In this document: positions 21,952 through 34,169 of the stretch, in pieces | How positions within the stretch are numbered: the stretch's first letter is position 1 | How the letters are laid out: each line of letters opens with the position of its first letter | Assembly (NCBI RefSeq): GCF_001723175.1 | Contig: NC_064652.1 | Coordinates: 434,001-498,000, forward strand | Length of the DNA stretch: 64,000 nt | Direction of reading: 5' to 3' | Source of the DNA: Penicillium oxalicum | Taxonomy: Eukaryota; Ascomycota; Eurotiomycetes; Eurotiales; Aspergillaceae | The notes under the pieces: generated by a model | Databases searched by the model: none | Seen by the model: the letters and a program-made list of their open reading frames with translations, nothing else | Told to the model about the DNA's origin: nothing | Position numbers and translations under genes: made by a program

Positions 21952-23640
21952 CGTGGTGGCTGACGGTTGCGATCACCTTCTGCTCGCCTATCTGGGGTGC
22001 TGACTGGATTGCGACGAGAGGGAAATGTGAAACAACTGCCGCTACCACGCAGGAATGTCAATGTCAGATCACGGGCGCGTTGAAGATTAGGGGGTGGATG
22101 CCCTACCAGGGTATGGTCGACGATCATCAGATACTGATCCCGAGGTATTCGGAGGTGGATGGCTTGCCGATAGTACTTGCCGGGCGTGGGATCAATTGTC
22201 CCTTTGTGGCTGTTGTCTCAGGAATATCGACGGCAATGAGGAGGGTAGGTTTTGAACGGGTTGAAGTACTCTGGTGACACTGACGGAGTGGAACGACCTC
22301 AGGGTTTCCACAGAATCTGGGGAGAGCTACTGTGCAATGATCCTCCCCACAGTGTCACGCACACTCTCTTCAGGTTAAATTTCACTTCCCGAGGAAAATC
22401 GGAGTCGGCCGATCGTTTGTTTTGGAGCGTTCCTCCGAGGCCCAGCCAATATATATGTGGTAGTGACGGCACGTATCAACAATGACGCCTTTGGGATGGT
22501 TGTGCGGATGTGAAGCATTTCCACTTCAATAGAAGAAGATGACTTTCCTAACCTTCCAAGCTATTTGCTCTACTTAAGACGACCCGAGCAATCTGACCAT
22601 GCTTGAACCAGTAGCAAGGAAGGCCTTGGCCTTGAAGCGTTCAACATGCATCCTGGATGAGCCAGATCGTGCCAAATCCAGTTCTCCGTCGAATTTCTAG
22701 GTTCCCCCTTCTATGTGTGATCGTCGTGACTCTTTGCTGAAATATAACTCTAGCGGCTGGAAGTCTTCCTGCGATCGTGGATGTCCATCTCTCTAGGAGC
22801 TCCCGTCTCCAACGGGTGTCTCAGGCCGCAGGACATTGCGGGCTCCCAGGCACTACATATCGACTATGAGGTATCTTAAAACAGTATATTGTGAGTGGTG
22901 AGTCTTGCAAGACGCAGCAAATGATTTCTTTCTATCGCAGCTAGAAGAATTGATCTTCTTTGAATTCCGTTTCCTGATCCAAACAAACCAATGGGAATCA
23001 ACTGCAAAAACACGGAAAGACGCAAGTACCATCTCCTCGGCCACAGCCAGACCAAGTGAGCTTGATGAATTAAACATTCTGCACTCGATCTGAATGATCC
23101 TGCAACGCGCCTTCAGCCCGTTTGCAGCTGCTGTGCCTGGCACGGTTAGAAAGCTCGAGGGATGGATGGTATCGATGTTTATGCCTCAGGCTGCAATAGT
23201 TGGAGCTTCCTGGGCCTGCCCTTCTGATGTATGTATGTATACCAGGGCCGGCCGCCCTGTGCATTCATTGCGAACCTCCGTATCTTCTTTGCGTCTACCA
23301 ATTGTCTGTTCAAAAACTCCAAGAGAGTCATTCAGATCTCTCGTGCTCCCTTCTGTCAATGTCCAATATCAACACAGGTACAACGTGTGTAATACACTTG
23401 GCTCCTGCTCAGCTTGTAGCACCAATGCGGGGAGCCGCCGCCGTAAGGTACTGTCACGTAAATAACGATGATGATGCCCAGGCGGCAGTGGGACCTGCTA
23501 ACTAACCGACGATAACTCCAAGTCGAACTCCCTCCACCTCCGCGCCCCCCGACGCTTCATCAATTGCTCTCACATTTCGGTGACAGCCTAGGCCCATCGA
23601 CTGATCTTATTCCGGCGCCTTATCTCCCCAGACCTCCACC
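21952..23640. other. Divergent intergenic region before arp2
   Basis: 1.7 kb separating the dehydrogenase (minus) from arp2 (plus). Several short frames exist but none has a recognisable domain or splice pattern. The last about 150 bp upstream of arp2 are C-rich leader. Confidence 0.5.
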
Positions 23641-25178
23641 ATGGCGGATGTCCCAATCGGTACCTGCTTCCATTCCCCGGAATCCGCGCGTGTCCCTCCT
23701 CCTAGCTTTCCCCAAGCTAACAATAGGTAGTGCTCGATGGAGGAACCGGTTTCCTCAAGGTCGGATATGCTGGTCAGGTTCGTCCCGTCGGACTTCACCC
23801 TCGAACTATTCAAAGAACTCACGCGCTCTGTCTTCTCGCTAGAACTTCCCAGAGCACCAGTTCCCCTCGATAGTGGGGCGGCCCATCCTGCGAACGGAGG
23901 AGCAGGCGGGCGATATTGTGGTCAAGGATATCATGTGCGGAGAAGAAGCTGCCGCCGCCCGATCCATGCTTCAGATTAGCTACCCGGTGCGTTTGAAACC
24001 ACCTTGAAGAACCTCAGCTCTCGTGCAAGCCTTTGCGGCGTCGAATACCCCGCCCCCCCCCCCCTTCTCCCTCCATGCAGCAAGGTGCACGAGCGTGACG
24101 CTGACGACAGACCTCGTCCGGCAATAGATGGAGAATGGTATCGTCAAGAAATGGGATGATATGCAGCATCTGTGGAACTACACCTTCTATGACAAGTTGA
24201 AAATCGATCCTGCGGGGCGAAAGATCCTCCTCACGGAACCACCCATGAACCCTCTCAAGAACCGTGAAAAGATGGCCGAGGTCATGCTCGAAGGGTACAA
24301 CTTTGGAGGGGTCTATGTGGCGATTCAGGCAGTGCTGGCACTGTATGCTCAGGGTATGAATCGCAATCAATTGTGCCGTGGGGGCGCTCGAGTGCCGAAG
24401 TCCTGACATGTCGGTGTTTTTTTCCCTTTTAGGTCTTTCCAGCGGTGTCGTTGTCGATTCCGGTGACGGTGTCACTCACATCATCCCCGTCTACGAATCG
24501 ACCGTGTTGAACCATCACATCAAGCGATTGGACGTGGCTGGCCGTGATGTCACCCGCAATCTGATCGCCCTTCTCCTGCGCCGCGGTTATGCGCTGAACC
24601 GAACGGCCGATTTCGAGACGGTGCGGCAAATCAAGGAGAAGCTCTGCTACGTCTCATACGACCTGGAGCTTGACAAGAAGCTGTCTGAGGATACCACGGT
24701 CCTCGTCGAGTCCTACACCCTTCCCGATGGCCGTGTGATTCGAGTCGGTAGCGAGCGATTCGAGGCTGCCGAATGCCTCTTCCAGCCGCATCTGGTTGAC
24801 GTGGATCAGCCCGGTATGGCGGAACTGCTGTTCAACACCATCCAGGGCACCGATGTCGACATCCGATCCAGCCTCTACAAGGCGATCGTGCTGAGCGGTG
24901 GTAGCAGCATGTATCCCGGTCTGCCTTCGCGGTTGGAGAAGGAGCTGAAGCAGCTCTGGCTTACACGAGTGCTTGGTGGTAATCCTGAGCGGCTGAACGT
25001 AAGTCTTTACTGGAATAGGTCAGACCTTTGTTGGCATTTTCTCAAGACTAACTCTCTTTTCTCTTTTTTTCCCCCTTGGAATAGAAATTCAAGGTCCGTA
25101 TCGAGGATCCTCCACGCCGAAGACACATGGTCTTTTTGGGTGGTGCTGTCCTTGCCAACCTCGTACGTGACGTTTTTG

Positions 25179-25217
<39 letters not shown>

Positions 25218-25345
25218 TCGTGCAATTATTTGAAGTACATACTGACTGTGGATCTCAGATTGCCGACAAGGATGACATGTGGGTATCCAAGCAGGAGTGG
25301 CAGGAACAGGGTGCTCGCGCACTGGCGAAGCTTGGGCCCCGATAA
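23641..25345 (+). CDS. arp2: Actin-related protein 2 (Arp2/3 complex)
   Basis: Seven exons (23641-23659, 23731-23777, 23843-23986, 24128-24353, 24433-24998, 25085-25162, 25259-25345) encode 388 residues, the usual Arp2 length. The start [21 protein letters not shown] is the phosphate-1 loop. Then come [30 protein letters not shown], the second phosphate loop [17 protein letters not shown], and [21 protein letters not shown]. The end [15 protein letters not shown] is an Arp2-type C-terminus. With Arp3 and five other subunits it nucleates branched actin filaments, acting in endocytic patches and at the hyphal tip. The first acceptor was set at 23731 because only that choice gives the conserved VLDGGTG. 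Intron 3 has a C run and intron 6 a CT microsatellite. Confidence 0.97.
25183..25214. repeat. CT microsatellite in arp2 intron 6
   Basis: About 16 uninterrupted CT units inside the intron between exons 6 and 7, doubling as an extended pyrimidine tract upstream of the 25257 acceptor. Confidence 0.9.
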
Positions 25346-26753
25346 TGCAGAAACACCAAGGGCCATTGATTTTAGCTCAGGCCCCATCATTCTTCGTAGT
25401 TCTGTCAACTCTTTCCCCCCCTCTGTGCATGGTATCGATTCCCTAAACTTGTCTTCGCCTCTCAACCTCACCATTTCAGTCCTTGCTCCGCGATTCCTGG
25501 CACACGTCGATATGCTTCGCGGCAACAATATGCTCTCTGCCAATGCGCAGTGGCCCTCTGAGTCCCCCATTTCCTTAAGCAAATAGTGTTCTGTATAGAA
25601 TAGTTTCCTTTGTGGATCTAACGACTCTACGCCGCCACTCTTTTATATGATAATCTACGCGTGCGCCCAACGGTCCACAGAACCCCAGGTCTCCGATCGT
25701 TGAGTCTCTCCCGCGTCTTGACCAGTCCTGTTGAGTCCTGGATGAGACATCCCATTCAGCGACTGGAGCCCCCCCTTCACTCAGTAGAGGTGCCCATGAT
25801 CCGTACAGACAGGATGGCCTTGGTGTCTTATTGCCTGGATGGCTCCCCTTGTGTTCGTCTCTCCACCTTCGACTTCTTCCCCTCTGCGCCCCAAGTCAAG
25901 CCGGAGATTGGACAGAGACGGTCATACATGTAGGAAATAGCATCACGTTGTACAGTCGGTCAGTACTCTGCTCGGCGTACCCGACGGAATCCGTTATCAT
26001 TGAGCTTTTCCTTGAGCGTGTATGCGCCCGAGAAGCAAGTGTTCAACACAACGGTCATTTGTTCTTTGAGGGAGCTACCAAAAAAAAAGTATTTGTGACT
26101 CGAGTTTCGCAGCAGCATTCAATGTCTCGATGCACGCCACGGCGTGATTGACCTCTTTGTATCGTCACTGGATGTCAGCCTTCCAAGGTGGGAGTTTTTC
26201 CGCAACCGCCGGCCGCAGTGTACTTTTTGGTGCGAGACCCGTTTGGTTGGTAGGCATGTCTTCCGATGAAGCATGTTTCCATATTCAAAGTGATCATCAT
26301 GTTTCCTAAAATGAGTGGGAAAAGGATCCGACAAAAAAAGAGAACCATGATCTCTCCTTCTCTTTGGTGGAATGGGTAGCCAGACAGCCATCTACCCAGT
26401 CAGCTCCTTGGCCCGTGTCACAACGAAACGCGTCCTGACCTGAGGTCGAGATCAAATCGCCCTCTCCGTCCTCCGCCTCACGTCTGCAACCGCGGGAGGG
26501 ACCCACTGCTGTCCATCGGCGCCAAATCTTGGAATGGAACACGGTCTCGTCGGGTTCAATAAGACGTCACGCTGACGATCATCTCGTGGGTTTTCCAGAC
26601 TGACTTGGTAGATGGTTTAATGAGTATACAAAGACAGGACCCCCAGGTGGTCGATTGGGATCAATCTTGAAGGAACGTTGGATATCTTTTTTTTTGAAAC
26701 CTTCTTCACGGTAATTTGAACAAGTGCTGTCTCTATTCGACGACTAAAACGCA
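25346..26753. other. Intergenic between arp2 and SDR gene
   Basis: About 1.4 kb: the arp2 3' flank, then promoter sequence of the SDR gene. No coding frame supported. Confidence 0.5.
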
Positions 26754-27020
26754 GTAAGTGCCTTGAATCATATACACACAAACACATGCACCCTACACTA
26801 TCGCCACGACTCTATTTTTTCTTTTTTCTTTTTTTTTTTTTTTTGGTTTTTTGGTTTTCTCATGTTGGGACAATGGCCTGCGTTTGCAAGTTGGAACATG
26901 ACAAACAGATTCGGATGAGTTGGAAAAAGAAAAAGGGAGGAAGAAAGTCATCCGTCATGATTGTCTTATGAAAGAGAAACGCCTCCGTCTTGTCTCACTG
27001 ATCATCGCTCTCACTTGCAG
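26754..27020 (+). other. Probable 5'-UTR intron of the SDR gene
   Basis: A strong donor GTAAGTG at 26754 and an acceptor CTCACTTGCAG ending at 27020 frame a 267-bp T-rich stretch with an ACTGAT branch-like site near its end. The coding start follows 77 bp later. No coding potential on either side, so it would lie wholly in the leader. Confidence 0.45.
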
Positions 27021-27097
27021 TTCGAACTTTGCTGTCCTTGAATTTGACTGACCAGCACCCCAGGACTTTGGTTTTGCCAGTTTCACTTTCCAACACA

Positions 27098-28309
27098 ATG
27101 GTGCAGACATCCACGGAGAGAGAGGCCAAGGGCCCCCAGGATCAATTCGAGCCCGGTAAGTGATTCGAATAATGAAGGTTTCATTGCAGAATTCGCAGAA
27201 TTCCGACTGTTCAAAAACAAAAAAACAAAAAAAAGCTCATATCTAACTGACATTGTAGGTCACAAGGTCCCTATTCAACATCAGGAGAATCCCGGTCTGC
27301 AGAGCCAAATTGGGAACCCCAAGCCCACTTCCACCAAGCTCCCCACCGAGGATAATGGCTATCAAACCTACAAGGCCGCAGGCAAACTGGAGGGGAAGCG
27401 CGCGGTGATCACCGGTGGAGATTCGGGCATTGGACGGGCCATCGCCATCCTCTTTGCGATGGAGGGAGCCGACGTCTTGATCACGTATCTTCCAGAGGAG
27501 GAGTCGGACGCTCAGGAAACCAAGCGTCGGGTGGAGGAGACTGGACGGAAAGCACACCTTCTTGCGGTGGATTTGCGTGAGAAGAAGAACTGCCAAAAGG
27601 TGGTCGACACGGCGTTGGAGACCATGGGTGGCATCGATTCCTTGATCAATAACCATGGGTATCAGAATATGGTGGAGGACATTAAGGATTTGGACGAGTA
27701 AGCACAATTTTCTCACACGGGATGAAGATCGAGCACACGCTATTTCTTCCTTTGAACCATGCCCGAGATGCTAACGATCTGTTCCTTTTTTTTTCTTTTT
27801 TCCTTAGGGATCAATGGGAACGTACATTTGATACGAACATCCATCCCTTCTACTACTTGTCCAAATATGCTCTTCCCCATATGAAGCAGGGCTCCACCAT
27901 CATCAACTGTGCCTCCATCAACGCCTACATTGGACGCCCCGACCTGCTCGACTACACATCCACCAAGGGAGCCATTGTCGCCTTCACCCGCGGTCTGTCC
28001 AACCAACAGATCAAGAACGGAATTCGCGTCAACTGTGTCTGCCCCGGACCAAGTACGTATCTCCTCTCTTTACATCCCATCCATGCCCTTTCAAGACACA
28101 GAGAACTAATTCCTTGCCTTTCAGTCTGGACTCCCTTGATTCCGACTACCATGAACAGCTCAGCTCAGGATCAGTTCACTTCCCCCATGGGTCGTCCGGG
28201 TCAGCCCAGCGAGGTTGCCACTTGCTTTGTCTTCTTGGCCAGTGCCGACTCAAGCTTTATCTCGGGCCAGTCTCTGCATCCCAACGGTGGTGTTGTGGTG
28301 AACGGCTAA
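27098..28309 (+). CDS. Short-chain dehydrogenase, YghA/glucose-ribitol dehydrogenase type
   Basis: Four exons (27098-27155, 27259-27697, 27808-28052, 28125-28309) encode 308 residues. A charged N-terminal extension with GHKVPIQHQENPGLQ precedes the SDR core, as in the extended E. coli YghA/plant GRDH group. The cofactor loop is TGGDSGIG (71-78). The catalytic set is Ser202 in NCASINAY and Tyr215/Lys219 in DYTSTKGA. The family's NNAG motif reads NNHG here (150-153). The end has SSFISGQSLHPNGGVVVNG. It should be a soluble NADP(H)-dependent oxidoreductase; the substrate is unknown and stress roles have been proposed for relatives. A leader intron probably lies upstream. It is not related closely to the next SDR gene, so the two are not a recent tandem duplication. 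Confidence 0.92.
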
Positions 28310-29384
28310 GCCTGTCAAGCCGGTGATCCTGTTTTGATAATGTGTTATGGCCATTGCATGAGCTTTTAAATGATGCTGTCTATGAGTGAAGCAGCTATTT
28401 CCTTTTTTTATCTCCCATGACGAGATCGAGGTGATCAGATGTCTTTCTTCAATGCAGTAAATCTACTTTATTCGGATCGGTGGTTCTGGGAAGCTTGAGT
28501 CTAACACTCGTGCACGTAGTATAAGTTTGCACTCGATGCTAGCCGCGTGAACTCTGCGAACCTCCACCTGCATCTGTGTTTTCCCCCTACTGTTCTCTGT
28601 TCCTTTTTTTATTAGGGTTCCCCCTCGCGATCCCTCAAGTGGAATGAAGACGGTGATTCGTTGGACAGAGTATTACCTTCAAATGGACTGAGATACACAT
28701 AGAAAGCGCCGACATGGCACACCCAATCAAGTTACACATTGGAACTTGGTAAGACACTGATTTCCTCAACTCCCAACTAGAATTATGCCAAGGGAGGGGA
28801 GAAAAACCACAAAAAAAAGAACCTTAGTAGCATTCAATTTTCAAATGACACAGAGGTCCACTACGTCCCGTCAGAATCACCTAAACGTACATCTACGTTG
28901 CAAGCGCTCACTGCACGGGGACCGAGCCAAATGATCCAACCCCTTTGAGCGAGACTGGAATGGGACTGGTGGTGGCCCAGAACCAGACCCTGCAAGCATT
29001 GCATTGCGCACATCAATGAATCTACGATCGTGGGGACACCGCCAGCCAGAAACCTGAATGGAGCACACGACCGAAGGTCCAGAGCGACTGTAAAGGCAGG
29101 CTGCAGGTCCGCTGTCATGATGAAGTCAGGGCATCCCAAAAAAAAAAGTCGCCAGTCGCTCTGGGCGGGGAACTTTCCGAGATTCCACTCGGATTTAGAA
29201 CTTGCTTGTTCCGCCACCCAGGAAGAAGCAAACAGGGTAATGGAAGTTCCTGGAGTGAAGCTGGATCATGTTTATAAGGATGTTCATGTCACCCCTTGTT
29301 GGAGTTGTTTCTGAAACGAACATCGTCCTCTTTTCTACTTTTACTCCCCCAATCCACGGTTGAGAGTCACCTCTTCTTACAATC
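28310..29384. other. Intergenic between the two SDR genes
   Basis: About 1.1 kb with no supported gene. It is T-rich after the first stop codon, then contains the promoter of the second SDR. Confidence 0.5.
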
Positions 29385-30404
29385 ATGTCTTCGCAACACA
29401 ACAATGCTGCCTTTAAGCTGGAGAATCTTTTTGGTATGAAGGGCAAGGGTATGTGCTGTTATTCCAAGATCCCAAGATCCCTTGAAAAATTTGGATTTCT
29501 CTCCTCCGTCACTCCTCTGTTCACAAGTTGGCATGGCGCGCACTGTAAATGTTTCATTTACTGACCTCCGACACATACAGTCGCCCTCGTCACGGGCGGT
29601 GGTTCTGGAATCGGCTTGATGGCCACTCAAGCTTTGGCCGTCAACGGTGCCAAAGTCTACATCACCGGCCGCACCAAGGAGAAGCTCGACCGAGTGGTCG
29701 AGATCTACTCCAAAGACATCCCCGGCGAGATCATCGCTCTCCAAGCCGACGTCACCTCCAAGGAATCCATCCAGAACCTTGTCGACGAGATCTCCGCCAA
29801 GGAGTCCAAGCTTCACATCCTGATCAACAATGCCGGCATCAGCTCCACCAAGCAGGACGTCGACAAGAGCACGCCCGAGGATCTGAAGCAAGAGCTCTTC
29901 CACAACACCAGCACCATCAGCGATTGGGACGAGGTCATGCGCACCAACGTCATGCAGATCTTCTTCATGACCACCGCTTTCCTGCCCCTGCTGAACAAGG
30001 GTACCCAAGAGACGCCCGGCTGGTCCAGCACCGTGATCAACATCACCTCCATCTCGGGCATCGTCAAGGTCTCCCAGCACCATTTTGTCTATAACACCAG
30101 CAAGGCCGCCGCCATCCATTTGACCAAGATGTTGGCGCACGAGATCGCCGACTCGGGCGTCAAGATCCGCGTCAACAACATCGCCCCGGGCGTCTTCCCC
30201 TCGGAAATGACCGCCAAGGAGAGTGACGATAAGCAGAAGAGTGCACTGGAGAAGGAGAAGTTTGAGAATAAGGTTCCGGCTGCGCGTCCTGGTAAGGACG
30301 AGGATATGGCTGGAGCGGTGCTCTTCGCTGCTTCGAACCAGTATCTCAATGGGCAGACCGTCGTGGTGGACGGTGGCTACGTGCTAGCGGCGGGTTCTAT
30401 TTAA
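29385..30404 (+). CDS. Short-chain dehydrogenase/reductase (3-oxoacyl reductase-like)
   Basis: Two exons (29385-29448, 29581-30404) encode 295 residues, a classical SDR. The cofactor loop TGGGSGIG spans 26-33 and is assembled just after the intron. NNAG is at 104-107. The catalytic residues are Ser178 in NITSISG and Tyr192/Lys196 in VYNTSKAA. The C-terminus NGQTVVVDGGYVLAAGSI is standard. Fungal relatives are often named after bacterial RhlG (rhamnolipid 3-oxoacyl reductase), but that is homology only. Codon use is strongly C-biased at third positions, more than in its neighbours, which fits high expression and explains a long open frame on the opposite strand. It converges with the DUF202 gene. 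Confidence 0.93.
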
Positions 30405-31045
30405 AGGAGCCGCTCTGAAAGGAAAAGAGACGTACCTGATCACAAGGAGGAGGAGGAAAACTTTGAGGAGTCCTGATAACAACCTCCGATGACATGACTT
30501 TTTTGATGAATTTAGCAGAGCGCCTTGTTTGTGTTTTTTTTTAGGATGCTTCAGTGGTTTTTCTCGGATAATCACACTTGGTTGATATCAGTACCTATTT
30601 ATGCTTCATCATGATCCATGTCTATTGTCCGTAGTGCGTTGGTGGACTATGAACATGAAAGTACACATGGAAGGACGTATATTGATGTCTCGGGGAATGG
30701 GAAACTTTCAACTGTAGATCTAGATCATTGCGTAGGTTGAATGGCACAGATGGTGGGATGCATATCATTTCTCTACAAATTATAGAAGACGGGGTGAATG
30801 AATCCCGTGACATGAAAATGTGAGTAACCACCTTTCAGGTACGAGCACTCGGACCGTCAAAATCCAAATCTCTCCAACGCTCGCCTCGAGTAACGTAACT
30901 TCGTAACCTTATGCATGTCCCGAGTGGGAAATGGAAAGTATACACAGTGTGAGAAGATGACGACAGATTTAACAAAAATTGCAACAGTGCTTCATAGGGA
31001 TGAAAAGAACCGAGATGCAAACGTGAACGAAAAGTGTGGATTGAA
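30405..31045. other. Convergent 3' flanks
   Basis: About 640 bp between convergent stop codons. AT-rich in its middle; no gene seen. Confidence 0.5.
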
Positions 31046-32028
31046 TCACTGTTCAACCGCCGAGGGTGAAACAGCGAGAATCACCGCTAGCGCCGCAACG
31101 ATCAATGCAGCCGCCACAAACGCCGTCAATGCAACACTGCCGCGACTCGCAGGGAATTTCCCGCGGATAATCCAGTATTGACTCTCAAAATAGCGGTGAA
31201 AGCCAATGAGAAGGATCAGAATGGCCACGCCGATGAAGGTAGAGCCGAGAGGTTTGCCCACGCTACGGAGGCGGGATGAGGCGGAGGCAGCGTGGATCTG
31301 AGACGAGTCGAACTGAGGGGGGTATATGCCAGAAGAAAAGGAAGAAGCTTCGCCAAAACCGGACGAATGTACCGAGGTTCGCGAAGTGTTGAGTCGGAAA
31401 AGTTGGGTGACGGCGATGCCGATGGACGCAAAGGCCAACGATGTGCGCAGCCAAGCCAGAAACGTACGTTCTATGGGCGACGGGCTACTACTCAGCACAA
31501 TCCCAAATGAACAAGTCGCTTCGATGTTGACAAACCTAGTGCTAGATGATCACGCGCCACGCTCCCTTTGTTTTCTAGCTCGAGCGAGCCATACTTGTCG
31601 AAGAATCGACTGAATCGAGACCGGTGTGGCTCGCCATCTTCGTCCTCGCTCGCGTGCCGGTTTCGGTGATTGCTCTGATCGCCACCATCGCCATTGCGAG
31701 GCTCTGGTACGATGGTATCGTTCCAGTTCGAGGATCTCCGTGTCGTCCCAGGATTCGGAGTCGCCTCGATGGCACCGTAGTCCCGCGTGGAGGTCCCAGC
31801 TCCGCCTAGCACTTGAGATGATTCGTGTGCTTCTGGGACGCTAGCACGGGGCTTGGCCCCGGATTTTCGTGACGAAAAGCTCGAGTGAGACCGGGTGCTA
31901 CCAAAGGAAGAAGAGAGACCCGAGTTCCTTTGAGTCGGCGAGCGTGACGATAAATCATCTCCGCCTACATTCTCCCTGGACTCGTGGGATCCGGTAGGAG
32001 ACACCGCGGACTGACCCGGGACATTCAT
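31046..32028 (-). CDS. DUF202 (YidH-like) three-helix membrane protein
   Basis: Two exons (32028-31536, 31470-31046) encode 305 residues. The first about 145 are Ser/Arg-rich and likely disordered. The core starts at [20 protein letters not shown], the DUF202 signature, which appears only when the 65-bp intron is removed using the acceptor CCCATAG. Three membrane helices follow: about residues 168-190, the segment [19 protein letters not shown], and a C-terminal [21 protein letters not shown]. In yeast, DUF202 also occurs in the vacuolar transporter chaperone (VTC) proteins; the stand-alone form seen here has no settled function. It would sit in an internal membrane. Confidence 0.88.
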
Positions 32029-32900
32029 GATAGCGCGATCAAGCGGCCTCTTCCGTCCCCAATAATCTGTCCCGCAACAGCAGCAATTGTCAGAGCCACT
32101 GCCACGCGATCAATATCCAGTGGAATCCCGGCAGACAGCGCAGGAGAGACTGTCGAAGAGCAGAGAGTCCTGAAACTGGCGATTTCGCAAACCAATCGAA
32201 CTCTTTACCTGTCGGCGCGGACCGTGGGCTGGATTCAAATTGAGATGGATTTCTGAAGCATATCACTCAGGTCTAAAACCGTGCCTCGAGTAGTATGCGG
32301 AATATCTCCCACTTATACCGGGTCCGTCTGATTTCGGCGAGAGGAAATCCAGATCCGCGCGACCTGACGAATTTCTGGGGCAGAAGATGATCACACGCTC
32401 CACTCCAAAATACTATCCCATTTCGGGCACCTGTCGATGGCTTTGAAGTTTTGAATCGCATTTGATTCGTCCGGTATCTGACCGCTTGAATCTCCGCCCC
32501 AGTCCCCCGCCATATCGCTTCCAAAGACGTCTTGGCGGACGGAGACTTGACTTCACACAGAACTGTCTCGACTTTTTCCTTTCAATGAGGACAACTTACA
32601 AGTCAGTGAGCTTCCTGGTCGAATCTATGGCCTGGATATAGAGGAACCTCACAGCTCGTCGTGAGCCCTCGGTGAACTCTAAATGCCAAATTGATCGTGC
32701 CGGCAGAAAGTGGCTCCACCAGTGAGAAATCACGCCAGTCCGCTCCGGATACACGTCATATTGTTTCCCCATTCAGCAAGCGGTGTCTCTGCTCCACTTG
32801 TCCTGCCGATTTAGTCCCACCCAAATTGTTTTTCCAAACAGTGCAGCTGCTTCCTTCTGGGCTAAAGCTCCCTCACGTTCGCCAACATATTGTCCCCAAG
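32029..32900. other. Divergent intergenic region, DUF202 and rrd2
   Basis: About 870 bp between two divergent starts. The rrd2 frame stays open back to about 32691, but without a family-like N-terminus, so that stretch is treated as leader. Confidence 0.5.
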
Positions 32901-34169
32901 ATGGCCTCGACCTCAATACCGCCCGCTCGAGAAGGCTCTCTCGATCTTTCCAAAAAGCTTTCGCAGCTCCGCGCAAATAGTAATCGCCGATCGCAAACCT
33001 CTTCCTCTCGAGAGCCCACCCCTGTCACCCCTCCATTGCCTTCGCCGCCTGACCTTTCCGCCCATCAATACTCACGCCCGGTCCGCCGCATCTTATCGCC
33101 GAAAGACCATGAGCTCTTTTTAGCTTCACCCACCTACAAACTGGTACTTGCGTTTATATTCGGTCTCTCGGACTCGGTGCGTGGCCGTGCCGTCACTGAT
33201 GTCCAGAAATCGGCCGATTCGAATCAGATCGTCAATATCGTCTCGGTGGTGGGGCGATTACAGTCTCTATTAGTAAAGCATCCTGCGCTGGACCAGGGCG
33301 GCTCGCGCTTTGGAAATCCCGCCTTTCGAGCCTTCTTCGACGATGTCGCTACACAAAGCGCGTCATGGCATGCGGACATCCTCGGCTTGCAGGATGCATC
33401 CGCCATCGAGGAGGTGTCAACATATCTGGTTGAGTCCCTCGGATCGCGAGATCGGCTCGACTATGGATCAGGCCACGAACTTAACTTCATGATGTGGCTG
33501 TTAGCTTTATATCAGTTGGGACTACTCACCACCCAAGAGTTCCCCGCTGTCGTGTTCCAAGTTTACGTTCAATATTTGCATCTGATGCGGGACATCCAAT
33601 CCACGTATTATCTCGAACCTGCCGGGTCACACGGTGTCTGGGGGCTGGATGACTATCATTTTCTCCCTTTTCTATTTGGTGCGAGTCAACTCGTGGATCA
33701 CCCGTACATCACACCGCTGGGCATTCACAACGTGGCCATGTTGGACGAGGAAGGGGATAAATACATCTACCTGGACCAAGTGCGCTGGGTCGACAGCGTC
33801 AAGACCGTCAAGGGTCTGCGATGGCACAGCCCCATGCTGGACGACATTTCCGGAGCTAAGAATTGGTTCAAGGTTGAGAGCGGGATGAAGAAGATGTTTG
33901 TCAAGGAGGTATTGGGCAAACTTCCAATTATGCAACATTTCCTGTTCGGAAGTCTGCTTCCAGCTGCCGAGGGGATGGGTGAGCGCTCCGAGGATGCCGA
34001 TGACCATGAACATGGAGATGGCCAATGTCTCGACCATCCCCATGGGCACACCACGACAGATTACTTTGGGGATTGTTGCGGCATCAAGGTCCCCAGTACG
34101 ATTGCGGCCGGCGCGGAAATGCGCAAGCGGATTGGCGGGTCCAATCTTCGTCCTATTCCATTTGATTAA
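32901..34169 (+). CDS. rrd2: PP2A phosphatase activator 2 (PTPA, prolyl isomerase)
   Basis: Uninterrupted 422-residue protein of the PTPA family. Hallmarks: [16 protein letters not shown] near residue 60, [72 protein letters not shown], and the C-terminal [15 protein letters not shown]...PIPFD. The PIPFD ending and the N-terminal pattern match yeast Rrd2 rather than Rrd1. It assists ATP/Mg-dependent activation of PP2A-type phosphatases and has peptidyl-prolyl isomerase activity. It is cytosolic in yeast. The start was set at 32901, just before the Ser/Pro-rich N-terminus. It lies tail to tail with the fmp42-like gene. Confidence 0.96.
   Translation: MASTSIPPAREGSLDLSKKLSQLRANSNRRSQTSSSREPTPVTPPLPSPPDLSAHQYSRPVRRILSPKDHELFLASPTYKLVLAFIFGLSDSVRGRAVTDVQKSADSNQIVNIVSVVGRLQSLLVKHPALDQGGSRFGNPAFRAFFDDVATQSASWHADILGLQDASAIEEVSTYLVESLGSRDRLDYGSGHELNFMMWLLALYQLGLLTTQEFPAVVFQVYVQYLHLMRDIQSTYYLEPAGSHGVWGLDDYHFLPFLFGASQLVDHPYITPLGIHNVAMLDEEGDKYIYLDQVRWVDSVKTVKGLRWHSPMLDDISGAKNWFKVESGMKKMFVKEVLGKLPIMQHFLFGSLLPAAEGMGERSEDADDHEHGDGQCLDHPHGHTTTDYFGDCCGIKVPSTIAAGAEMRKRIGGSNLRPIPFD

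Noticed and set aside
27098..30404. Tandem duplication of the two SDR genes
   Set aside because: The proteins belong to different SDR groups with different exon structures, so proximity is probably incidental.
17761..30404. Secondary-metabolite cluster (bZIP regulator plus dehydrogenases)
   Set aside because: No backbone synthase, P450 or dedicated transporter; arp2 sits in the middle.
32691..32900. 70-codon upstream extension of rrd2
   Set aside because: Cys/Ser-rich, unlike PTPA N-termini, and not opened by a convincing ATG.
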